Notes: generated by a model from the letters alone, not told the origin. Numbered from the stretch's first letter, positions 12,561 through 24,919 are shown. The stretch is 64,000 nt of DNA from Augochlora pura (GCF_028453695.1 NC_135782.1:12090001-12154000), one strand, 5' to 3'. A program made the numbers and translations.

Positions 12561-12928
12561 GCCAACTTTATATATTTTAATAGAATAATATCTTTATTGT
12601 ACTAGTTGATTCGGCTCGCTGTTCTCTTCATAAAAATACTAAGCCATTTATTGTGAAAAATATGCAAAATATTTTATTATTTATGCAAAATACAAATAGA
12701 AGTAAAACTATTCAGATTCATTTGGAAATTTGAATTTGACTTTCACTGGCTTTACAAGGTCATAGCGAAGCCAAATAATTAGCATCACGATGCGAAAGAT
12801 CTCTATTGACGCTATACAATTTTTGTTGTAATATCGTAGCTTCGTACCACAAAATATTTCTTTGCATTTCTGATACTGGCGTAAATAGTCGTATGTACAT
12901 ATACGTTTGAATCGAATATACGGCATCA

Positions 12929-13070
12929 GGGTGGGACATCTATCACTTCACGTCAAATATCTCAATAGTTTTCAACGATAGATGGATTCGATGTTAGCTC
13001 TTTTTACTCGAATGGATCTTTTGAGGCGCCGGTGAAAATTGTTATATCATTTCCAAAATAATTTTGACAT
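12929..13070. repeat. CAGGGT-ended repeat fragment, copy 2
   Basis: It begins CAGGGTGGGACATC and then GTCAAATATCTCAATAG. It is similar in order and spacing to the segment at 12386. It is non-coding, and the inner boundary is uncertain. Confidence 0.3.
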
Positions 13071-14865
13071 TATTAAAGGCCATTCTATTTAAAAGAGTGT
13101 TAAAAGTGTAACGGTTTAACGAATCATAAGACTCAATCTCATAAACATAAATTGTACTAAGTCATATAAAATGGGAATACAGCTAATCACAATAACTACT
13201 TTGAATCTAGGCTTAAAAATAACTTCGAGTGCAAAGGGTTGAAAGTTACTATAACTTTGAAATAAAACTCTTCTGTAACATATAATTAACAAATTAAAAC
13301 AAGTATTTTTTCTATACCAATTGTCAGATATCGTCAAAGACAACAGAGTGAAACTGCTGCGTGACATAACCTCTAAATAAATCTTCGGCGTTACGTTTAT
13401 AACTTTCATAATATTCTCCCAGCAGACTCTGTACTCTGTAATTATGTATCTACGTTCTAATTTACCGTCGCATACGAGCTTAAACCAGCCAAAATGGCGA
13501 TCAAGGTTCAATGACCCTGTCCTTTGAGGAAATCCGAGGAAGTCGCCATCGATCCCTAATCTCTTGGAAGTGCCCGTTACAAGGTGGACTCGAGAATCGA
13601 TGCTGCACTCGCATATTTTTCGCGAAAGTCCGTGACCTCGAAAAAGGTCATTGCCAACGTGGAATTTAGTAGCCTATACTCTAGTGTAATAGTTGCAAGG
13701 AAAATGATTAAACAATAAGAGAAATAGACCGAATTAGATGTCTATCTTTGTATGCTGTTTGCGTATTGAGTAGCTAAGATAGGCATCACCGTTTGCTTCA
13801 CACGATCACGTTGGTGCACAGTGTGGGCATCAACGGTCTAAACAAAAAAGGTCACTTCTTCATATTTATTTAAAACTATGTGCATGATGTGTTAAAATGA
13901 TTAAATAATCATATTTAGTAGCAGGGTGTTCAAAAAATTCAGCAGGAAATTAATTTCAATTGAGTTTTCTCAACGAATATTATGAGGAACAAATAGTTAT
14001 TAACAAAAGGTCACTTTACGAAGTAATCTTTATATAAAATGATGATCAGGCCTTATATGATTGTAATTAATGCATAGAGATTTTATAATGCATGTATGCA
14101 CTATAATAATTAACCTGAAATTAAATAATTAAGTTCAATTTATTCTCCTACACTTGTATTATTTACATACCTTCTGAAATATAGAATTATCGATGACAGA
14201 GTTTAATAAGCATTTTTAAAATACTCATCATTATTACTTATGACAAGAACTAGCTACATATTTGGCGGAATTCATTCTCCGATGAGAAATTTAACTGTGA
14301 GCCATCGGTCCGCGTCGACGTGAACAAGTGTTTCACTCAATGTTTGACTAATGTGTGAAATTTAAAATGCATCAATTTGATTTAAATTGACTCAGTGTCA
14401 TATATTTGAAATAAATTCAGTTCATTCAATTGTTATAATTTATTGTTTCACTCATGTTTTAGGTTCTTACATAAATAACTTTACTTACTACTTATTCAGA
14501 ATAAAGAAACAATTCGTCATCAACGAACTTGCCGCAACGTGATTAATCAGCCGTTACAGAACGTGTACTTAACTTACGACGTTGTAATAAATGGCAAATT
14601 AACAGTCATAAGTGTTATAAATGTGTATGTCGAAACGATTGTTATATTCCTCGATCTAAGTCAGTGATACCAAAACATACTAAAGATCTATATTCGGTTG
14701 CACGCATTAATAGTGGTACAATATTTAAAACAAAATAACTTCTTTTGAAAGCGGATAAAATGGCTTGTATCTTATTGAGATATTAGAAACATTAATTTAT
14801 TGAGCAATATCTAAAAATAACTTTTTAAAGTGCACTTGGTTAAGATGTAAAAGAAAATGAGAAAC
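13071..14865. other. AT-rich stretch with one 131-codon open frame
   Basis: An open frame of 131 codons on the minus strand (13116-13511) is one of the longer ones in the AT-rich part of the window, but it has no recognised family, signal peptide or repeated motif. By a rough estimate from base composition, about one such frame is expected by chance in a window this size. Nothing else was recognised. Confidence 0.5.
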
Positions 14866-15162
14866 TCGCTTTTTATCTCTTTTATCTGAGCCATAATGAA
14901 AGTTTTAAAAATGCGTCTTCTAGATCGCGGAAACTTGTACGCATATTAAACATTTTATCGTTAACTCATGTGAACGTTACCTGATTTTGAAAAATTGTTC
15001 AATAAGCCTACTAGTTATCGTTGGTCTATGAAATGTGCTATTCAAATTTTCGTTTTAGGCTTAGATAAAAAAAATAGATCAAAATAATTAGAAATCATGA
15101 GGTTTTTATTTTTTTTATAATTTCAAGCAATAGCAAAGTTAAGGAAAAGTATTTCAGTTATT
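14866..15162. mobile_element. Palindromic repeat family P, two-armed copy
   Basis: A reverse arm (about 14866-14946, containing CTTTTATCTGAGCC, the complement of GGCTCAGATAAAAG) faces a forward arm (about 15041-15162, containing TTTTCGTTTTAGGCTTAGAT, then CAAGCAATAGCAAAGTTAAG). The arms diverge from a short centre near 14950-15040. This head-to-head layout matches the copies at 36.9, 48.8 and 54.5 kb. It is non-coding. Confidence 0.6.
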
Positions 15163-16679
15163 GTATGTATCTGTACAAAAATAATAATAGCTTTTATTAA
15201 AAAATACAATGTAAAATGGACATAATGGAAATATTTATTACACACTCGAGGATACAAGAAGATTTCAGTTTAGGTAAGGTTTAATAACTTGACGTTAGTC
15301 AACTCACCCAGGGCTATAATATTTCATATTAACTTTATGAATAAGGAACAGAGCTGAGAATTGTGGGAAGCTGCTTTACAAATTCATGGGTGCTACCCAT
15401 CGTAACCCGCATCATTCATGGTAGTGGTATGGAACTCTGAAACGATGCACATATTTTGAGTCTTAACACGTTCTAGATGGACCTAATAGATTTAAGGTTG
15501 CTTCCTATTCCAGGAACGTGCTAGATCTGTCGAGTCGGTCTGAAAATGCGGAAATCTATGAGGCGGCATACGATCTATCGCGGCCATACCACGGGTTCGC
15601 GCAGCATTATAATACACAAATTTTTATCAAAGCACAGATAGTTTCAACTCTCCCGTCGGTAACAAATCGAAATAATAAATTACGACATCAATCCAATACA
15701 AAATATTGACTAGTATCTTATTTTACGTAGTGATGCCTAATAATTAGTCTACGGATGTTTATGCAGAAAAATTTATTAAGTCAGAATGAAACTCTTACAG
15801 CCTTTTTTAGAGATTTCGACAGCCTAGAAATTAATAAAGAATTGGTTATTACATATAGAATTAATCTTAACTATCTACTCATGACAGAATGTATGAGTAG
15901 TAGTTACTTCTTTAACAGCATTGTCGCCTCTAACTGTATTACCCATCGCGTTAGGATCTAATCATACAAAATGCTCCAATTTTCAAAAATTATTGGTTTT
16001 CGATAATTGTCAAGATTATCTTCCTTTTTGAAATATCACATTATTTATTTGACTTAACAGTATTGTAGCTCATATCAAGACGAATTTATATTTCGACCAT
16101 TACGTGTAAAATATGAAGTAGCTATTCTAAAAATGAATATGATCTTGACAATTATCGAAAAAATTGTTTAAAATGTTTTGTTACACTGTATAACTAAATA
16201 AAAAGCGACCAACATTTGTTTAATAAATATCCTTGTCAGATATTGAAATTACTTTAGAAATTGTGAAATGTGTTACATGGGACATCTTCTATATGAAATA
16301 TACAGAAATAGGACTAATAAATAAACAAACTATGCAATATACAAAATATATGCAAAAAAAAACATATTTTTAGAATCTTCTAAAATAGAATTTTCTATTG
16401 AAGATCCATCAGATCTTTTTCCTATAAACATATGCATTTACATAAACATACACAGTCTACGCTGTTTCTACTAGTTTCTGTGTAAAATATAAAGTAGGAA
16501 AATATTATAACAGAAAAACTAAGAAGGAAAGATACAAGCTATGTCAGGCAATACTTTGATAGCCTAAAACACTTAACTAATTTGGTTATCTCTCTGAATT
16601 TCGAAACCCGTTAAAATGTAATCGTTAGACTGTAGATCGTTATTTAAGTTAAAATTCGTCCAAGTTAATTGCAATGCTG
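15163..16679. other. AT-rich stretch, nothing recognised
   Basis: Two open frames of 63 and 68 codons (15518-15709 and 15755-15961, plus strand) show no recognisable domain. No transposon ends were identified. Confidence 0.5.
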
Positions 16680-16975
16680 AGTGTACACTGGAGCGAACAG
16701 TTCGCGAGCCCTTCTCAAACTACTCATAGACAATTCGCGAGCTGTTGGCCAACGAAAACATCAGCGTGTTCACGCTGAAGCTCGTGAATAACTTGCACAC
16801 TACTCGTGAACAGTTATAAGCTTGTTCTCTTTGAATTCCTGGTCAGTTAAAAACAGGTTAATTTGTTGCAAACAGATCCAGGCACGTTCCGAGCTAGCAA
16901 GCGCAGTTACGAGCTGCTTGCGAGCTGCTTGCGAGCTCTCTGCGAACAGCAATGTGGACTCCGCATAAGGAATCC
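16680..16975. mobile_element. Possible hAT-like non-autonomous element
   Basis: The left edge reads GTGTACACTGGAGCGAACAG followed by TTCGCGAGC. The right edge is an imperfect inverse, GCGAGCTCTCTGCGAACAGC followed by AATGTGGAC. Repeated TTCGCGAGC-type words lie inside, and an 11-bp tandem (GAGCTGCTTGC, three units) lies at 16911-16943. Short repeated subterminal motifs inside weak terminal repeats recall hAT elements, but I found no clean 8-bp target duplication, so the class is tentative. Confidence 0.35.
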
Positions 16976-18440
16976 AAGAATAATGTAACAATATCCGTAA
17001 ATTTTGTAATGCCTCCACACGTCTGTAGTTCTTCTAGTCACCGTGATCATAAATCTACCATTAGATCCGAAGGAGTTCAGAAAATAACTGACGAAATTTT
17101 TATTGGTATCGCCTTTCTTCACAATATCTCGTTCATGACAAGAATTAACGTGGGTCGTACTATATAAACAGTGTAAACTGTATTAAATATAACAGATATA
17201 GACTAAATTGTATATAAAATACGAAAAAGCAATGAATAAAAAGAAAACAAGTATAGTCCTCACGCAACAAGAAGGCATTTTTGTATTCATATTCCCCCTC
17301 TTATTAGTTGCGGCAATGGAACAGCCTTCTTGTCCCGTTAAGACCATACTACAATTTATGAGAACGAACGCAGAAGCAATTAACTCAACTTCTAATAAAC
17401 CGAAGGTCGCAAAAGATGCATAATAAAATTAATATTAAGAATATAACGAATATTTTGTAGTCACGACACGATTAAAAAATATGAATGAATTATATAAAGC
17501 GAAAATAACTTTCACAAACTCGGGTATTTTTAATGTCCTATTATTTTATTTGGGAACACAATTAATGGAGATTTTCTAGGATTATTTGTGAAAAACATCC
17601 CTCAAATGATTTCCATTTTACTGTTCACAAATGCGGGCCTTTTTCACAGTATTTTCCACGATCTGACGCAAAGTTTCAGATCAGGAACGTCGGTCTTCGA
17701 CTCGAATGTTCTGGCAAAGTTCCTGGATTGTTCGAGATTTATTTGCGTAAATTCCTTCTTTCAAGTAGCCCCACGAAAAGTTCCGGAACCATCGAATCAG
17801 GTGAACGCGGAGGCCACACGATTTTAACATTTCTTGGTAGGTACTCTTACATTAAAATGTTACCGGTTTTTTATTTAGTTCTAATTGTTTATATATCACT
17901 GGAATGGAAAAATTTACTCGTTGCTGTGCAAACTTCTTTTAAAAAATTAAAGTGATTTTAATTACTACTAAAGTAAGGATTTTTTAACAATGTTAACAAT
18001 TGTAATTTGTTTGCAATTGAATACTGCGTTACTTCAGTAGAGATGTCAGAAAAATTATGGCGAACATTATAGAGTGTATTTAATTAAACAGTATTTTTAA
18101 AAAGCAATGTGGGAGTTTTAAAGACATTACTAAATATAATCTCTAAAGTTCAAGTTAAAACTGTAAATATTCCAATGATAATGGTTAGAAGAAACGTATC
18201 GAAAGGGATACATTGCAAATACTACCTTTGACAACAAATTAGTAAATTTAGCAAAATTATGGGTAACATTAAAATATACATCTTTTTATTATATAAGATT
18301 TTTTTAATTAAACATTTGAGATATTTGAATTTATAAGAGTGTGCTCACACGCGTTTGTATGAAGAGAGAAAAGTAAGAAAGAGTTTTATCCTGGTCTCGC
18401 TAGAAGACTCGTCTGTATTGGCTATCTAGAGAGTCCTGAT
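16976..18440. other. AT-rich stretch, nothing recognised
   Basis: Short open frames (71-79 codons) at 17208-17423, 17588-17827 and 17728-17955 have no recognisable family. No repeat boundaries were seen. Confidence 0.5.
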
Positions 18441-18540
18441 TTAACCCTTTCGCGCCCAGCGCCGCATATATGCGGCATCCACGCGACGATCTGTGGATAC
18501 GAGCGCCGCATGTATGCGACATCAAAATTATGTGTACACA
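18441..18540. repeat. TTAA-started repeat with duplicated GCGCCGCAT hairpin word
   Basis: TTAACCCTTTCGCGCCCAGC starts the segment. GCGCCGCATATATGCGGCAT (18459) is itself palindromic and is repeated in altered form as GCGCCGCATGTATGCGACAT (18503). The terminal TTAACCCTTT resembles the other TTAA elements in the window, but no convincing opposite end was found, so this is probably a half element. Confidence 0.45.
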
Positions 18541-20112
18541 AGTGGCATCCGTAGGCAAAATACAAAAAGAATTTTGTATTTTTATAATTTTGTAGGTCCT
18601 TTCATATTAAAAATGTAAACATACTTGTTACATTGAAGCAATGATTGTTTTATTCAGCACAGTTATTTAAAACTAAGAAAAACATATATACAGAAATCAC
18701 ACGCAATGTGCATATTTTTGGCGCGAGCTTTCGTTCAGTGACAGTACTTCGGCGGACGACACTGCCGTAGTGAAAGATTTAAGCGCGAGGATATTGATGG
18801 AACAAAGAAAATTTTTGCAACGACAAAGTTGCTTGAAATAATCTCAGGTATCCCCGATTTCTGGATTTTTAGACATTTTTGGGACATCCTGTATACGAAT
18901 AGAAACGTGTCCGGAGGCAACTTTCGAGATGGGAATCCATTTGCTGGCGAGTGTTGGAAGTAGTCGCCATTTTGATACGTTACACGACAAATTGTGTAAC
19001 AATTTGAATGTCAGTCACACTCCTACCAACCGCGCGCACTCGCTTCGCAATAATGTCATCTAACAAGTCGCCTAAATTATTGTCTTTGCTCGTACGGTCG
19101 TAATTGCCAGTCCCTTCGGTCTGCGCAGGCAGTTAATCGAGAATAGGAAAATCGTACGCTGGAGAACCTAACTGGCAAATAAGTTGTTGTTTCGATCGCG
19201 TCAAGCTGTTTTGCTTTACAGTTTTTCGCGAGCAATTTCCTGATGCGCTTTACCTTTACGTTCGGCCGACGCCTAATGGCCTCTGCTCTGGTTCCACTAT
19301 CGAGCCCCTCTCAGCCAGAGCAAGCTTCAATTTGCAAGGGTAAGCTCGTCTTAAGATCAGTGAACGGAACAGCGTCGGGTCGCTTCAGCCTGCCGAACTA
19401 CGTCCGACGTTACGGACTTTCGTCAAAGGAATATTGCCTCGAGTTGCTTCACAATCACAGGACCATTTGTTACGCACACTAACGCTTCAGAATTTTTCTC
19501 CGAATAAATTATAGTTAGCGTCGATTGAGTCGAGCGAAACGGGTTTATAACTGCTCGAACATCGGATACTTAAACTGTAAATTTTCACGTAATTTTTAAT
19601 TGGCCGTCCAATTAGAAATGTGGCTATCGGTTAACGATATTGTTTCGACGCCCTATCGATAATTAATGATATATCGATAATGTCGATGAAATATCGTTGA
19701 AACAAATCGAGAGATTGATCGCATCGGTTTGACAAGATGCATAGTTTATGTATCGTAAATTGTAAATTATAGATTATGAACATAAATCTGCGCAGAAGTT
19801 AATTAACCCATACTGTTTTATGACCGATCGATATATTCACAGTATCATTAAAAGCTAGATCATATAGTTACATCCAGGGTTTGGGAAAATTCAGGAAATT
19901 CTTCATAAGCTATATTGGAATTTATTACATATAATACTTTTTGATAAAAAGTACTCATATTATAGGTAAGGACATATATACAAGAATTCTTCAGACTAAA
20001 AGTTGTTTAAGTTGGATTAATGTTTGAAAATAAAAATTCTCTTATGACAGAATATATTATATAACCTTGACATAATAGATATAATCTTTATAAATATAAA
20101 AAAATGTTTTCA
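18541..20112. other. Mixed-composition stretch, no gene recognised
   Basis: A moderately GC-rich portion at about 19020-19480 contains a 79-codon plus-strand open frame (19243-19482) with no recognisable domain. Several ATCGAT-rich words lie near 19640-19700. No further repeats were assigned. Confidence 0.5.
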
Positions 20113-20217
20113 ACATAATAACAAGTGATAAATATTACTTGTTATTATGTCGCAGACATTTTCACAAAATAATCATTTAATATAATCTTAATTATTAAGT
20201 GCTAAATATTACTTAAT
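20113..20217. repeat. Two short hairpins sharing a loop sequence
   Basis: Hairpin 1 has perfect 14-bp arms (ACATAATAACAAGT and its inverse, 20113-20126 and 20137-20150) around the loop GATAAATATT. Hairpin 2 has arms ATTAAGT and ACTTAAT (20194-20200 and 20211-20217) around the near-identical loop GCTAAATATT. The shared loop suggests duplication rather than coincidence. Confidence 0.6.
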
Positions 20218-21027
20218 GAATAGGATCCTAACAATATTAAATGATGATTCTGTTGTACGTCAGAAATTATATCTTTTGACAACATTATTTAAGTCCTGCA
20301 AATATAGAAAATATCTTGTCAAAAATATATGAAAATTTTGCTCTATACAAACTGTGAAAAGTGTTAAGAATTAACAATTTTTAAAGAAAATCCACTTGTT
20401 GTAGCAAATGAAGAGAAGTAACATAACAATCTATTTGAATAAAATTCTGGTTCGTTATCGCCATATTATTATTACATAATGGATCTTATTAATGGAAAGG
20501 AGGCGATATTGATCGCAATTCCTTCATGGTTCATGAAAGAAGAAGGTCGAAAACCTCACTCGTTCCTTATCACGCGACTTTTACACGAGAACCGTCTATA
20601 ACGTTCTGTTATTAACTTATTTAACGTATAAAAACTAAATTAAATAATTGTATCTCGCTTGTATACTTACAAGTTATTGTTCAAGAAATATGAAGAAACA
20701 TTTAGCAATTTTCGCGGTTTAAAGTCACAGCTCGATCTATTCGACGCGAATTATGAAAACATGTGATCATACTCAGATTATGTAATTTTTATTCAGCTCA
20801 TTTTGAATCAGTCACGCATTAAAATGGTATTCTAATTTGAAATGTGTTTTATTGTAATACTTTTAATATTTTTGGTTTACGTAGCAAAGACCTTACAACA
20901 AAAATTATTCCTTATATCTATCGATATTTCAACTTCACTTCTAATTTATTTTTATCGAGAAAATATCAGAATTGAAGAACTTTGTGTTCTCATATGTAGT
21001 CGTGAACAAAGCCCACTTCCGCTCATT
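20218..21027. other. AT-rich stretch, nothing recognised
   Basis: No gene or clear repeat was recognised. A 93-codon plus-strand open frame at 20842-21123 runs into the neighbouring repeat and is not convincing. Confidence 0.45.
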
Positions 21028-21202
21028 GACTCGGCTGCTTCGCATTATGTGATCTTGCCCCTCATTGATCGCTACTTTTCGTCAATAACTCGTAAACAAA
21101 GGCACGGATTGCATTTTCGCTAAGGAAAAAGCAGTTTTAAATGACTTTAGGAACCTCTCATTTTTTCCGATTTGGAGTTAACTTTTGGGGAACCCTGTAT
21201 AT
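21028..21202 (+). repeat. CCCTGTATA-ended repeat fragment, copy 1
   Basis: Landmarks in order are CGTCAATAACTCGTAA, AAGGAAAAAGCAGTTTTAAA, TGACTTTAGGAACC, ending GGGGAACCCTGTATA. The segment at 23664-23800 has the same order with substitutions. Ends of the form CCCTGTATA are common at mariner-like termini. The mariner pseudogene begins directly beyond this end. Confidence 0.45.
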
Positions 21203-22030
21203 TTAGTTATCTACGCATCGGTTTGTTCCACAAACTGTCTCGATCATTCACATAATTTAAAGATTCCATCTTCTAAGAATTTCTCAGGGTTTTCGACGAA
21301 TAACGTCTCAAGGTAGTTTTTAACGTCGTTCAAAGAGTTAACGTTCTTCCTGTCAAGGGAATTTAACAAATACTTGAATAAGTGGAAATAAGAAGACGCA
21401 GTATCTAGTGATTGCGATGAGTGGGGTAGAACATTCCAACCAAACTCCATCCAGTTTAGTCGAGTAGTCAAAGAGACATGAGGCCTGGCACTGTCCTCAT
21501 CGAACGTGATAACCTTTCTATCCGCCAACCCTGGTCGTTTTTATTGAATCGATGATTTTAATTTATCCAGTATTTAACAATATTTATCTAAATTTATTGT
21601 CTGGTTCTATTTGGAAATCTCATAGTATAGATTTCCTTTCCAATCCCAACAGACACACAAACAATTATATCAGAATCTTTTTTGCTCAACATTTTTGTGA
21701 GTGTAGACAGTCACTAGATCGATTGCTTTAATTAAGCGACGAACGATGGAGTAAGCAATATAGAGCATCTTTATTTTAACGATAGCACGACTGCGAACTT
21801 TTTAAGACCATATAAATAATCTATTTTTCATTATCTGACACTATATGCTTCAGAAACGGAATATTTAAATTCCGTTTATACAGCAAATCACGAGTTTTAC
21901 GAAACGCTCATTAATGATTTCCGATATTTCTAATGCGTCAAGTTGTGTGGATTATGTACCTTCGACCAATGTCTTTATTTAATTGACTTGTCGCATCTAA
22001 AACATCTCATCTGCAAATACAGTAATAAAT
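21190..22030 (-). pseudogene. Degenerate mariner-family transposase
   Basis: The minus-strand reading retains a long in-frame piece at 21244-21528. It has recognisable mariner landmarks in order: ARPHVSL, LGW-like FGWNVLPH, a decayed form of the PYSPDLAPSDYH motif, FKYLLNSL, DVKNYLE and PEKFLEDGI. Upstream, after in-frame stops, are KRPGLADRK, VCWDWKGNLYYE (the WWD-type catalytic region) and IPFLKHIVSDNEK (near the first catalytic aspartate region), as expected for the D,D34D DDE/D transposase that cuts and pastes at TA sites. Several stops (for example before KRPG) and at least one frame change between the N-terminal pieces make it inactive. The catalytic SPD motif is altered. It most resembles the mellifera-type mariners, judged from memory of the family pattern. 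No intact terminal repeat pair was identified. Confidence 0.8.
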
Positions 22031-22735
22031 ACTTCTATCAAATTATCCCCTATTTGTAAAGAAAAATGGACAATTTGGAAAGAGAAGATGCAATTATTCG
22101 AGCCTCACGATTCATTTTCATATTAGGTTGATGAATAAATTCATAGATTTTTGTATATTTGTTGTCGCTCTATAACGACTTGTGCATTGATTATCAAAGT
22201 GAGTAAGTTTTTTGAAAGATCTCCTTCAGATCTACGAAACTATAATATTTGGTTTTTGGAATAATTTAAAATTCATAATTTTTTAGGCTTAGAAATGGAA
22301 TATCCAGGAAGCAAAAGTCAGCGTTTTCGTGATCTGCTGTTCTACGCTTTACATCGAGGTCATCCAGTGCGGGGCGTGTCATGACGTTAAGGTCAAAGGT
22401 GGAAATGTTGATTTTTGCCTCTTGGATATTTCATTTGCAAGCCTTAAAATCATGAAAAATTTAATTTTTCGAAAAAGTGAATGCAACAGTTTTGTAGAGC
22501 TGAAAGAGATCTTTGGAATAGTTTACTCACTTCGATAATTAACGCCCAAATCGTTATAAAACGAAAACAATTTGTATTTATTTATGATAATCTATATTTA
22601 TTCGCTAATCCGATTGTTATTGAAAATTGACGATTACAAGAAAAAGCCATAAGGCTCGAATAATCGTATCTTCTCTTCCCTAATTGTCCATTTTGGATTC
22701 GAAGCTAAGAGAATATTCAGGACAATTTACTGCGA
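22030..22735. mobile_element. Long-armed inverted-repeat element with mariner N-terminus inside
   Basis: Two nested sets of inverted arms are visible. The outer arms contain AAAATGGACAATTTGGAAAG (about 22063) and its inverse (about 22673-22695). The inner arms, 22159-22222 and 22507-22570, match at about 50 of 64 positions. The same outer end occurs in the small element at 10870-11023. The interior carries a short mariner-like N-terminal reading (22295-22381). Either this is one transposon with arms of about 200 bp, or a mariner inserted in another element. I favour the first because the inverse similarity runs, with gaps, from the outer to the inner arms. Confidence 0.6.
22295..22384 (+). 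pseudogene. Mariner-like transposase N-terminal fragment
   Basis: ATG at 22295 opens a 29-codon reading ending at TGA 22382-22384. It contains RFRDLLFYALHRGHPVRG, which resembles the first helix of mariner transposases, the start of the N-terminal helix-turn-helix DNA-binding region (typically an LRH-LLF-F-RG pattern). The rest of the roughly 340-residue protein is absent; the right inverted arm begins only about 120 bp later. Its orientation is opposite to the neighbouring 21190-22030 pseudogene, so the two are separate insertions or an inversion. Confidence 0.45.
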
Positions 22736-23663
22736 CATATATTTTATTTCTTCTTTGGCATTTTTAGCTTTGCGGCAATAAAATGTACTTTATTTTCTAC
22801 CATTGTTAGCTGTTTACACAAGTAATGCAAAAAAATTAGGGTAACGAAACTGTTTTGTGAACTTGGTCGAAGTGTCGTTTACCGGAATTTCTACACAAAT
22901 CATTTGGTTTCAATAAATTCTGATATATTCAGAAGTATAATACATTAACCAAAAATGAACAGGAAGTTTCCAGACAATCCAATAGCGTGGGAAAGAGTAG
23001 TTCTGTTGTTTTCGATTTGGTTACAGCCAGAGCATTGTCCCAGAGGGCCGTCTCTATCCGTATCTGCTTTAGACTATGCGTTCCAAATGCATTGCCTTGA
23101 CGTGTGCACGTATATTTGAATATATGCTACAATAAATTAATGCTGTGACAGTAGGCTTCTCGATATATGAGAGACTCGGTACTCTCGGGGCAGAATGTAC
23201 GTTTATTGAGTGGCCGAGCGTACATCGCATCGGTCAACGGGCGAAGACAATCTCCTTGCTATTTGTCTGTTACATGTCACCGTGACTATATCTAATGCGG
23301 CATCGTATACATTTTGCAATAAATGCCTTAGTATCGCTGTGAGGAAAATCACAATTTGTATTCGAGTGTCCCATAAGTTTCTTATCTTTTTTTTATGCGA
23401 AATCAATAGACGATATTTGTTGTTTAAAGTTAATTTATTGTGTTATTTATAAACCATTCTGTTCTATTACCTTTTTCCATTTCTCAGAAAAATATTTCTC
23501 TCATATAATTTCAATCTCTATATTTCTCAATATATCTCCCACGTTAACAATATTTTCTTTGCGGAAATTCATTCCGCGGCTTTGATTATGTGTTATTGAC
23601 GAAAATTGTGACCAATGAGATGTGAGTTCAGCCGACTAGCGTCAGCCGGGCTCGCCGCTTATT
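22736..23663. other. Mixed stretch, no gene recognised
   Basis: Overlapping 67- and 80-codon open frames on opposite strands at 23203-23452 have no recognised family. No repeat ends were assigned. Confidence 0.5.
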
Positions 23664-23800
23664 GGTCAATGTTTTTTCAGGAACAACTCGTTAACGATGC
23701 CTCGGAGAAAATTTTTGTAAAGGAAAAAGTTACTTCAAATGACTTTGAGTACCCCTAATTTCTCGATTGCGAAAAAATTATGGAATATTCTGTATAGTCA
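23664..23800 (+). repeat. CCCTGTATA-ended repeat fragment, copy 2
   Basis: It has the same landmark order as 21028-21202: AACAACTCGTTAACGATGCC, AAAGGAAAAAGTTACTTCAA, ATGACTTTGAGTACC, ending ATTCTGTATA. It is non-coding. Confidence 0.45.
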
Positions 23801-24919
23801 TAAATGTCTTGTTAGTTTTTCAAATTTCAACAATAAACGTAGCACTGATAGTATTGATTCGTTTCAGACGTTTCAGAGTAGAATCCATCGCAATAAATCC
23901 CTTATTTCACTGCTCCTTCGAGCAGCTCAAATGCTGGGGAATGCTATTGACTAAGTGAAGTGTCATTACAAATTACAATGCGCTTAAAATGGTAGGATTC
24001 TCTTCGTGTTCGATGTTAGAGATGGCAGGCAATTCTTGGCGCATCCGAATAGAATTTGTTGAATTGAATGATCCTTAGAAATGTAGAATGAAGGTGAGTG
24101 AACAGAAGGCTACTAAATGCTATTTCGCGATGCTGTAGGTTTTCCAGGTAACGTTTAATTCAAGTAGTGTAAGTGAATGCAATTTACTGAGTGCTATCGA
24201 CTTCAGGTACTAATTATAAAGTTTAATGTGCTCGGGGCGACGTTCTTGTTCCAGAGAAATTTCATTTGACAACGTAAAAACAAGTTTCGCAATGCTCAGA
24301 CGAATTAATCCCATTAAACTTTTCTGTTCTCCGATGCGTTTTTTAATAAAGGATTTTTCTAAAGAACGAAGCTATCAATAGCAATAAGGATTACCAAATT
24401 CTTCAACCGATCTGCTGTATACATTTATCGCCATTAAAATGGAAAACTTTTTATAGATTTGTTATTGAATTAAAATTGTACATGTGTCCTACTTAACTGT
24501 TGCTGTTGTTTTCGAACATTCTTGACAGTCTGATAAAAAGTTAATTAGTTCTTAGTCAGCTACAAATCGCGATAAACAGAGTTTCGAAAAAATGTTCGAT
24601 TGCAAAAAGTCAAAGTTACCTTCAGTTTTTTAAATTGCACGTTATATGTTTTACTTCATATTATAAAAAATGTGAAACCAATGAAGTAAATGCTGCTTTA
24701 GATATTTCATACTTTGAGTTGACAGAATGTAATTATTTTGAACGAAATCGTATCGATCTATTCATTGATTTCAATTTTATTAACGTCAATATAATCCGAA
24801 GATTATGGTATAACATGTCGTTGAATTCGCTTTGATACGAGCTTCTGTATGAAGTCAAATATATACTACGTCATTTTAAAAAATACATATGATCGAGGTT
24901 TTGTGAAACACACCATCTG
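23801..24919. other. AT-rich stretch, nothing recognised
   Basis: No gene, RNA gene or repeat pair was identified. A 66-codon plus-strand open frame at 24635-24835 is unrecognised. Confidence 0.5.

Noticed and set aside
13116..13511. 131-codon minus-strand open frame
   Set aside because: A frame of this length is roughly expected once by chance at this base composition in 64 kb; no recognised family.
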